This document shows positions 44,501 to 50,733 of a DNA stretch of 64,000 bases, one piece after another. This DNA comes from Larkinella sp049445795. Lineage in GTDB: Bacteria > Bacteroidota > Bacteroidia > Cytophagales > Spirosomataceae. The first letter of the stretch is position 1. Each line of letters begins with the position of its first letter. The position numbers were made by a program, and so were the translations under genes. The notes beneath the pieces were generated by a model. The model was not told the DNA's origin and made no database searches. It was given only the letters and a program-made list of their open reading frames with translations. The stretch lies in the NCBI RefSeq assembly GCF_049445795.1, contig NZ_JBMSDT010000024.1, forward strand, positions 1-64,000, read 5' to 3'.

Positions 44501-44605
44501 CCGGAGGTTAGCACGCTGGATGGGTCGACCACGGCCCAGGGCATCGACTTTTTCACCATTCCTCAGTACAAAACCATGATGGTGGGTATCTCTCTAAACC
44601 TATGA
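41561..44605 (+). CDS. SusC/RagA-family TonB-dependent outer membrane transporter (second)
   Basis: A 1014-residue SusC-like transporter. A signal peptide (FWCVLLILTGSLAFGQ) is followed by a regulatory-like domain (VTAVQDGSTIPGVNVVVKG) and a plug with ASAKAIYGSRAANGVVLITT. The barrel ends TMMVGISLNL. It overlaps the SusD-like gene by 4 bases (ATGA). It is divergent from the first SusC and only moderately similar to it, so the two loci probably take different substrates. Whether it still works as a complete system depends on the frameshifted SusD partner. Confidence 0.96.
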   Translation: MRKHFTLFSFWCVLLILTGSLAFGQARRVTGRVTAVQDGSTIPGVNVVVKGTTIGVSTDADGNYTINVPDDRNVLTFSSIGLVAQDVTIDRRSVINIQMAESVNELAQVVVTGYNSVQKKDITGSMVSVTSERFKEIPVTSFDQALQGQAAGVLVTQSSGTPGGGITVRVRGSTSITASNRPLFIVDGVPVEDERLSGRDFGGQNDNAFSLLNPNDIESIQVLKDASAKAIYGSRAANGVVLITTKKGKANQKTTFVADVQRGMTEIVRRPDLLNSTELLELQREAVINAGQNPDKLGLIKGVTDGVNTDWVDAVLRKGLYQQYQLSASGGNEKTHFYLSGSYRDEEGIQLNNRFTRMSGKLSFDHKANSALSFGTDLTLSRVLNKRVKGDNFLDGVYSGAVKSLPFYAPYNEQGQLYGPSDPNYAGFPNFNPVAQALLPRFDTYTIKMLGGLWAEYELLQNLRFRSKVSVDYNQVTEDQFESSATAIGGYLESVGGQGYGVFSTANLSTFINTNTLTYNFLLNEKHRFNALAGLEILQRRERSSSVQGRLFPSDDFTYITSAGIVDNGSSGYLQSGLISTFGEFRYDYDDRYLATVTARYDGSSRFGKDRQFGLFPSVSVGWRISQEKFMEPLRFVNDLKLRASFGYTGNERIGDYQFLGTWAAVTYSGASGLGPDALANPLLQWERTREANLGLDANLFNGRLNVSLDVYDNLTDRLLFAQPIPATTGFGTVQGNIGKISNRGIELMVSTVNIDRGGFRWNTDLNLSHNRNEVVELANDGPLFRGYTANGVGSTNVVLQGHPLGSFWGLKFLGVDPATGDAIYDDLNGDGRISPDDGQVIGNAQPKLFGGLNNRISYKGFDLTVFLQGSYGNKMLNFTSVSTINTGADLQTNQSRKALERWQKPGDITSVPRYVYQDSYNNYHSSRFLEDGSYLRLKNLTLGYNLPKKYVERFRIVSGARIYASATNLWTWTRYSGPDPEVSTLDGSTTAQGIDFFTIPQYKTMMVGISLNL

Positions 44606-45980
44606 TCCGTTTCATTCGCTATACAGCTATTCTGGCACTCGCCTGGCTGGCCTCCTGTACACCGGTTCTGGAACCCCAACCGGTTGACTTGCTGGTCGAT
44701 AACCTGGTGTTGAACGAACCCGCCGACGTAGAACCCGCTCGTATCGGCGCTTACAGTGCCCTGCGGAGCATGTCGGCCCAGACCATGATGGCCGGAGATT
44801 TTACGTCCGATTACATCCGGCACAACGGTACCTTTACCGACGAACGGGAATTCGGTACCAAACAGATTACGGCTTCCAACGGCGTGGTGGCTTCGCTCTG
44901 GAGCAACTTATACCGCACGGTGTATGTGGCTAATTTTATCCTCGAACGGTTGCCGGAGGTGAGCGGGGTCCCCAAGCCACCCGGCGGCAGGTGCTGGCTG
45001 AAATGCGGTTTTTGCGCGGATATGCCTACTTTATCGGGGCGCACACCTACGGCGATCTTCCCAAAGTGACTTCGACCGATCAGGAAACGAACCGCAACAT
45101 TCCGAAGTCGCCGAAAGCCGAGATTCTGGCTCTGGTGCTGGAAGACTGGACGGCCGCTGAAAAAGACCTGGCGACAATCGAAGCCGGATCGACGGCGACG
45201 GTGGTGAACGGTACCTACGCCAACAAAATTTCGGCCCAGGCCATGTTGGCCCGGTATTATCTCTACCAGAAAAACTGGGCCCAGGCTGAGCAGTTTGCCA
45301 CGCAGGTCATCAACGCGAACGTCTACGTCCTGGAGCCAAATTTCATCGATGTGATCAGCAAAGACTTCATCAAGGAGTCGATTCTGGAGGTCGGTTATGC
45401 GCTGTCGGATGATCCGGGAACGAGTAATTTCTCGTTGACCAACCTGTATGTAGGCCGTCGGGAAGTGATTCCGTCCGACCAGGTCGTCATTTCCCTGCAA
45501 TCGACCGAAGCCGGAACCCGCAATGCCACCATCACCTTTGATGCCGATGACCTCGATGGCGACGACAACGGCTGGACAGTGCGGAAATATGGCACCGCCG
45601 ATGCTGATAATAACAACGTCGTGCTGATGCGGCTGGCCGAGATGTATCTGATCCGGGCCGAAGCCCGGGCGCAGCAAAACAAACTGACGGGGGCCAACGG
45701 GGCCATCGCCGACCTGAACGTGCTGCGCGCCAGGGCCAAAGCCCCGAATCTGGTTGCCACGAACCAGGCGGAAGTCTTGCTGGCCGTCGAGCGGGAGCGG
45801 GTGTATGAACTGGCGTTTGAAGGGCACCGCTGGTTCGATCTGATCCGGACTGGGCGGGCGCAAACGGTCATGTCGGCCTTCACGCCCAACTGGAACAGCC
45901 GGTACGAACGCTGGCCGATTCCGCAGGGCGAAATTCAGCGGAACCCGGCTTTGAAAGACGCGCAGAATCCGGGATACTGA
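44602..45980 (+). pseudogene. SusD/RagB-family lipoprotein gene interrupted by a -1 frameshift
   Basis: The frame starting at 44602 encodes a lipoprotein signal (lipobox LASC) and the SusD N-terminal region up to about 44972, then leaves the family pattern and stops at 45069. A second frame from about 44974 encodes the rest (LAEMRFLRGYAYFIGAHTYG, then EMYLIRAEARAQQ and RERVYELAFEGHRWFDLIRTG) to 45980. Adding one C to the CCCC run at 44970-44973 restores a single SusD of about 459 residues (predicted junction VPQATRRQVLAEMRFL). It is either a true inactivation or a sequencing error in a short C run. Confidence 0.88.
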
Positions 45981-45985
45981 AAGGA

Positions 45986-46022
45986 GTTAAGACGGGGCCG
46001 CCCGTGCGGTTAAAAATTAAGA
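45986..46022. repeat. Family 1 REP-like half element
   Basis: One copy of the family 1 arm (AAGACGGGGCCGCCCGTGCGG plus an AT-rich tail). The expected inverted partner is not intact; instead a GC-rich stretch at 46040-46066 contains a twice-repeated AGTTGGCCGGGC, perhaps a decayed or rearranged arm. It lies between the frameshifted SusD and the next lipoprotein gene. Confidence 0.8.
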
Positions 46023-46089
46023 GTGAAGAGTTATGACGGGTTGGCCGGGCAGGAGTTGGCCGGGCGTGGCCAGTTGAATTAAGAGAACC

Positions 46090-46920
46090 ATGAGAAACTA
46101 TCGATACTTACTGGTTGCGCTGAGCGCTCTGTTGATGGGCTGGGTGGTGGTCGCCTGCGAGGAGCAGGACCGCGACCGGTCCTTTGAAGGGCCTTATTTT
46201 GTGCGGTTTACTGACTCATCGCTGACCTACAAGGAAAGTTACAACCAGACGATTGCGGTTCGGGTCCATAATGTGGGGCCGCAGTTGAGTGAGCCGATTA
46301 CGGTGCGGTATGCGATTTCAGGGAACGCCCGGGAAGGAAAGGACTACGCAATTGAAGGAACCAGGGGAACCGTCACGATTCCGGCTAACCAGAGTTTCGG
46401 CGAAATTAAAGTCAAACTGATCAACAACGCCAACAACATCCTGGAGTCGCAGAACATCGTCTTCACCCTGACGGATGTACAGCCCGCTTCGTTGCGGATC
46501 GGACTGGGCAGTGCCGGTTTACTGGGCCGAAGTCTGACGTTCACGATTCAGGATGACTGCCTGCTGAGTGGCACCTACACCGGCTCCATCCGTCTGAGCA
46601 ACCAGTCCTATTCCGTGCAGGACATTCCGATCATCAGCAACGATTGCAAAACGTACACCGTGACCAACTGGAACATTGGCTTATTCAGTTTTGAAGCCAT
46701 CAAAGCCCAATTGACGTTTGTCGACAACGGCGACAACTCGCTGACTATTCCGGTGCAGTCAAGCCCGGAACTGGCTCCCCCGCGGGACACCATCAGCGGA
46801 ACTGGGTCTTGGAACCCCCAAAACCGCCAGATTTCGCTGAACGTTCGGTTGAAGATTCGGCCCGATGGGGCTACCCGGGATAGCATCCTGACGCTACCGC
46901 TGACCTATACTCCGCAATGA
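46090..46920 (+). CDS. Surface lipoprotein with a Calx-beta-like domain, SusCD-associated
   Basis: A 276-residue lipoprotein with signal and lipobox VVAC. The middle resembles a Calx-beta or DUF4843-type beta sandwich (AREGKDYAIEGTRGTVTIPA, NILESQNIVFTLTD). A second beta-rich C-terminal half contains a DCLLSGTY and a NDCKTYTV cysteine, possibly disulfide-linked. As the third gene after a SusCD pair it occupies the usual place of a SusE/F-like surface glycan-binding protein, a role inferred from position. A family 1 half repeat lies upstream. Confidence 0.75.
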   Translation: MRNYRYLLVALSALLMGWVVVACEEQDRDRSFEGPYFVRFTDSSLTYKESYNQTIAVRVHNVGPQLSEPITVRYAISGNAREGKDYAIEGTRGTVTIPANQSFGEIKVKLINNANNILESQNIVFTLTDVQPASLRIGLGSAGLLGRSLTFTIQDDCLLSGTYTGSIRLSNQSYSVQDIPIISNDCKTYTVTNWNIGLFSFEAIKAQLTFVDNGDNSLTIPVQSSPELAPPRDTISGTGSWNPQNRQISLNVRLKIRPDGATRDSILTLPLTYTPQ

Positions 46921-46972
46921 CCGGTTCAAGCGGTTTTAGGGTGAAGTTTTACGTTGTTTGGTTTAATTAAAT

Positions 46973-46997
46973 GCACGGACTTCAGTCCGTGGGTACG
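46973..46997. repeat. Family 2 REP-like single element at a gene start
   Basis: GCACGGACTTCAGTCCGTGG plus GTACG, the family 2 palindrome as a single arm. It ends 2 bases before the ATG at 47000, so it occupies the region where a ribosome-binding site would be expected. Confidence 0.88.
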
Positions 46998-46999
46998 CA

Positions 47000-47488
47000 A
47001 TGAAAGCCTTGTTCCGATTGTTTATGCTGGCCGTGACGCTACCGGCCCTGTTCGCGGGATGTTCAGAAAAAGTGGAACCCACACCCCTGACCTACAGCCA
47101 GATTCTGACCGGCACCGAAAAGAAAGCGTGGCGGATGGTGTCCTACCAGATCTTCGATAACGGGAAATCCGATGGGGTCCAGAATGCACAGAACTTGTTT
47201 GCCCCCTGCGAAGCCGACGACCAGTACGTTTTTTACGCCAACGGCGAACATAAGTTTGAGTACACCAACGGGCCCTCGAAGTGCGATACCAGCGAACCCG
47301 ATGTGATTTTCGAAGACAGTTGGACGCTCATCAACGGCAATGCCACCCTGGAATTTGTGATCCCGGTTTTGGGTGGCAAATTTCCCTGGACCATTCGCAA
47401 CCTGACCGAAAATTCGCTGACGGTAGAATACTTCTTCCCGGATATTGAGGCCAGTTATCGGTTTACGTTTAATTCGACCACCCGGTAA
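47000..47488 (+). CDS. Lipocalin-like lipoprotein
   Basis: A 162-residue lipoprotein with a signal and lipobox FAGC. The mature part is beta-rich, with a TGTEKKAWRMVSYQI start followed by conserved Cys residues (FAPCEADD and PSKCDTSEPD) and a C-terminal YRFTFNSTTR strand. The pattern is typical of Bacteroidota lipocalin-like proteins (the GxW-type lipocalin start is replaced by KAWRMV). It follows the SusCD/lipoprotein cluster and is probably part of it, but a family 2 REP lies directly against its start codon. Ligand unknown. Confidence 0.75.
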   Translation: MKALFRLFMLAVTLPALFAGCSEKVEPTPLTYSQILTGTEKKAWRMVSYQIFDNGKSDGVQNAQNLFAPCEADDQYVFYANGEHKFEYTNGPSKCDTSEPDVIFEDSWTLINGNATLEFVIPVLGGKFPWTIRNLTENSLTVEYFFPDIEASYRFTFNSTTR

Positions 47489-47564
47489 GAGCGGATTCAG
47501 CGGGTTGTGCTGAAGAAGAAGACAAAGAAACCGCTCGTTTGCTACTGTAAATTGTCATGTATTT

Positions 47565-49976
47565 ATGTTGAAACGGATACTTTTTTCGCTGGGCGCTCTA
47601 ACGTTTTTGCTGGGTTCGTTGCGAGCGCAGTCGATCCCGGTCTGGCAACAACTGGCCAGCCAACCCGCCCGCGAACAATGCGCTACCATGCAGATGGACA
47701 GCGCCTTGCGGATCAAATACCCCGAAATGGGCAGCCGGGCGACTTTTGAAAAAACGCTTCAGGAGCGCATCGAGCAAATTCAGAAACTCGAACGGACGGG
47801 CCGACTGGCCGATGCGGTTTTGACGATTCCGGTAGTCGTCCACGTCGTTCACGCCGGAGAGGGGGTCGGAACGGGCCGGAACATCAGTGCCGCCCAGGTG
47901 CAGGCGCAGCTCGAAACCCTGAATGAAGACTTCCGGCGGAAACCGGGAACGCGCGGGTTTAACGAAGATTCACGCGGGGCCGACATCGAGCTTGAATTCT
48001 GTCTGGCGGCTATCAATCCGTCGGGTGCCACGATGGGTGAGCGGGGCATCAACCGGGTGAACGGAGCCGCCAACTTCGGCAAATCCACCTGGACCAGAAA
48101 CGACATCGAGGGCGTTTTGAAGCCCAATACCTACTGGGATCCCGAAAAATACTTCAACATCTGGGTCGTCGATTTTGCCGCTACCGACGACCGACTGCTC
48201 GGATACGCCCAGTTTCCGAGCCAGTCAACCCTGCCCGGTTTGTCGCCGAACATGGGAGCCGGAAGCACCGACGGCGTCGTCGTCCGGTACCAGTCGTTCG
48301 GGAACGCCGAAAAGGGCAACTTCCCCGTCATGCAGGCACCCTACAACCTGGGCCGGACCCTGACGCATGAAGTAGGCCACTGGCTGGGATTATACCACAT
48401 CTGGGGCGATGCCAACTGCGGAAACGATTACGTGGATGACACGCCCACGCAGGCCTCCGAAAGCCGGGGTTGTCAGAAGGGTCGGACGAGTTGCGGTAGT
48501 ACCAACATGGTGGAAAACTACATGGACTATTCCGACGACGGTTGTTTCAATATTTTTACGCGGGGGCAGAAAACCCGGATGCGGGCGGTGATGCAGTTTG
48601 CGGTTCGGCGGGCCAACCTGGTCAACTCCAACGTCTGCGGAACCGTTGTTGCCACCCGACCGACTTCCAACTTCCGGGCCGAAAACCTCCAGGTGCTACT
48701 GGGCGGTCAAGTGCGGTTTACCGACCTTTCGACCAATTTCCCGACCACCTGGCAATGGACCTTCGAGGGCGGCACGCCGGCCACCTCCAACGAGCAAAAC
48801 CCGGTCGTGACGTACGCACAGCCGGGTAAATTCAGGGTAACGCTGGTGACTTCGAACAGCGCGGGAACTTCCGCACCGGTCGTGCGGGACAGCTACATTG
48901 AAGTTTTGAACGTGGGTTTATGTGCCGATCAAACCAACTTCAACGGCACGCGAACGATCCTGCGGCAACCGGGTGGCACGGGGTATGTGGCCGGGCAGAA
49001 TAGCCGGAAAACCCGGGCGGTTTCTGAGCTATTCAGCAATTCGTTGAGTTACAACAACATGCATGCGGCTTTGCTGCGTTTCGTCGTGGCTAAAGCCGCC
49101 CGTGGAGCGGCCACCGAGTCGGTAGTCACCGTGACGGTCTGGAACGCACGGGGCTTCCAGAACGGGCCGGGGGCGGTTTTGGAGACAAAAGATGTACCAC
49201 TTCGGACGATTCTGGAAGATGTCGCCAACAACCGGGCCACAACCGTCGTCTTTGATCGCAATGTACCGCTGAGCGGCTTGCCGTTCCACATCGGGATCGA
49301 GCTGACCTACGCGGCCGGGGACACCGTTGCGCTGGCGACGACGCGAAACGGCGAATCCACGAACAGTACTTCCTGGGAACAGAATGAAAAAGGCGAGTGG
49401 GAGCGGTACAAGATTCGGCAGGGGCTGGATGTCTCCCACGAGATTACGGCCCGCGTCGGCATGAAACCGTCGGTCCAACTGACCGCTTCGTCGCAGTTTG
49501 TGTTGCCCGGCGAAGCCGTGACGCTGAACGCCCGGGGTGCCAGCATTTTTAGCTGGACCGGCCAAAACCTGAGCAGTACGCTGGGGGCACAGGTGGTGGC
49601 CCGCCCGACCCAGACGACCTCCTACACCGTGACCGGTTCCGGGCTGGATTTGTGCAACAACACGGCCACGGCCCGGATTTTTGTGCAGCCCGGTTCGATC
49701 ACCGGAGTGCCGACGACCCTGCCCGATCAGTCGCTGACCGTGACGCCCAACCCGAGCGACGGCCTGGCGAAACTCGCCTTCCGCAACCCCTCACGGGGCG
49801 TGTTGACCCTCTCGGTGCGGAACATCGCCGGGGTGGAGGTGCTGAAACAGCAGTTTCAGAAAACCGACGATGCCTTCGAGCGAAGTCTGGACCTCCGAAC
49901 GATGCCGGGCGGTTTGTACCTCGTGGAGGTCAGGATCGGCGAGCAGGTGGTGAGGAAAAAGGTGGTGAAGCAGTGA
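47565..49976 (+). CDS. Secreted M43-type metalloprotease with PKD domain and T9SS sorting domain
   Basis: An 803-residue exported protease. After a signal peptide (SLGALTFLLGSLRAQS) and pro-region, the catalytic domain has the extended zinc motif HEVGHWLGLYH (HExxHxxGxxH) near residue 268, with a Met-turn in ENYMDYSDDGC. A PKD-type domain (VRFTDLSTNFPTTWQWTFEG) follows, then a beta-rich region. A C-terminal type IX secretion domain (LTVTPNPSDGLAKLAF to LYLVEVRIGEQVVRKKVVKQ) ends the protein. This pregnancy-associated plasma-protein-A-like (M43) architecture is common in Bacteroidota secreted proteases. It presumably cleaves extracellular protein or peptide substrates. Confidence 0.95.
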   Translation: MLKRILFSLGALTFLLGSLRAQSIPVWQQLASQPAREQCATMQMDSALRIKYPEMGSRATFEKTLQERIEQIQKLERTGRLADAVLTIPVVVHVVHAGEGVGTGRNISAAQVQAQLETLNEDFRRKPGTRGFNEDSRGADIELEFCLAAINPSGATMGERGINRVNGAANFGKSTWTRNDIEGVLKPNTYWDPEKYFNIWVVDFAATDDRLLGYAQFPSQSTLPGLSPNMGAGSTDGVVVRYQSFGNAEKGNFPVMQAPYNLGRTLTHEVGHWLGLYHIWGDANCGNDYVDDTPTQASESRGCQKGRTSCGSTNMVENYMDYSDDGCFNIFTRGQKTRMRAVMQFAVRRANLVNSNVCGTVVATRPTSNFRAENLQVLLGGQVRFTDLSTNFPTTWQWTFEGGTPATSNEQNPVVTYAQPGKFRVTLVTSNSAGTSAPVVRDSYIEVLNVGLCADQTNFNGTRTILRQPGGTGYVAGQNSRKTRAVSELFSNSLSYNNMHAALLRFVVAKAARGAATESVVTVTVWNARGFQNGPGAVLETKDVPLRTILEDVANNRATTVVFDRNVPLSGLPFHIGIELTYAAGDTVALATTRNGESTNSTSWEQNEKGEWERYKIRQGLDVSHEITARVGMKPSVQLTASSQFVLPGEAVTLNARGASIFSWTGQNLSSTLGAQVVARPTQTTSYTVTGSGLDLCNNTATARIFVQPGSITGVPTTLPDQSLTVTPNPSDGLAKLAFRNPSRGVLTLSVRNIAGVEVLKQQFQKTDDAFERSLDLRTMPGGLYLVEVRIGEQVVRKKVVKQ

Positions 49977-49998
49977 ATGTTTTTTTCAGAAATGAATT

Positions 49999-50457
49999 TT
50001 ATACTTCTATCTTATCACGTTCCCGCATGATTTCAGCTAAAAAATCCTTTACCGAGATGGTAAAGGATTTTTTAGAAGTAAATATTTCTTCATCAAAAGA
50101 GATTTTATTCATAAAGGAAGGGAACATCCCTCCATCCATTCTATAGGTGCTGTAATGGACAGTGAGGTGATCATCCTTTCTTCTCACTTTCAAAGCCCCG
50201 ACATATTGGTCAGAAAAGTCAATCGGTAATAGTGCAGTTGATTCATTAGAAAGGGCTTCTACGGATTTTTCCCAGTTAGTCAGCAGGTCATTTAAGACAA
50301 TTTTTACTTTTCTTTCATCTTCCTCTTCGGGTAGTATTCCACTGTCTAAGGCAAAATAGTACGTATCGTTATATTGCTCTATATCAAGCTCTGGAAAATT
50401 CACATAGAGGTCATCGTGGAAAAGTTGTTCTCCTGTGCTTATAATAGAAATTGTCAT
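49999..50457 (-). CDS. Putative immunity protein for the adjacent toxin
   Basis: A 152-residue small acidic cytoplasmic protein without signal peptide or known domain (MTISIISTGEQLFHDDLY, then KVKIVLNDLLTNWEKSVEAL). It lies directly downstream of the candidate polymorphic toxin on the same strand and is clearly AT-richer than its other neighbours, matching the AT-rich 3' half of the toxin gene. Small, acidic, unassigned proteins just after a toxin-domain gene are the normal form of immunity genes. The role is inferred from position, size and base composition. Its 3' coding end carries a terminator-like hairpin serving the opposite strand. Confidence 0.65.
   Translation of the reverse strand: MTISIISTGEQLFHDDLYVNFPELDIEQYNDTYYFALDSGILPEEEDERKVKIVLNDLLTNWEKSVEALSNESTALLPIDFSDQYVGALKVRRKDDHLTVHYSTYRMDGGMFPSFMNKISFDEEIFTSKKSFTISVKDFLAEIMRERDKIEV
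50039..50073 (+). terminator. Terminator-like hairpin inside the immunity gene's 3' coding region
   Basis: AAAAAATCCTTTACC and GGTAAAGGATTTTTT are perfect 15-bp inverted arms around GAGAT. On the plus strand it ends in TTTTTT, 63 bases after the metalloprotease stop, so it probably terminates that gene while also encoding part of the C-terminus of the convergent protein. Confidence 0.7.
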
Positions 50458-50644
50458 ATTTTTAACTTATTGGTGTAAGCTGTCATAGAATCTGGTATAA
50501 ATGGAGTAATTTAAATTTTTGTCAAAATATAAACCTCAATTTATTTAAGTACAATATCTTGAACATGTCGTTTATCCAATTTAAAGTTTATTAACGGAAT
50601 AATAAACTGGCTCATTAAAGAGTACATATTACATTTATCTTAAA

Positions 50645-50690
50645 TATACTTTGATTGGCAAATTGTACAAAATTTGCCAATCAAAGTATA
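50645..50690. repeat. Perfect 20-bp inverted repeat between toxin and immunity genes
   Basis: Arms 50645-50664 and 50671-50690 are exact reverse complements (outer end TATACTTTGATTGGCAAATT) with a 6-base loop. It lies 43 bases after the toxin stop and about 190 bases before the immunity start. A poor T-run on the minus strand makes a strong terminator doubtful; it could attenuate read-through or be an RNA processing site. Confidence 0.85.
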
Positions 50691-50733
50691 AAAAATTGCT
50701 TTGACTCTTTATACCTATCTGTTCTTCATTAGA

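Noticed and set aside
44811..45863. Antisense open frame over the broken SusD
   Set aside because: It has no recognisable domain; the sense strand carries clear SusD motifs in two frames.
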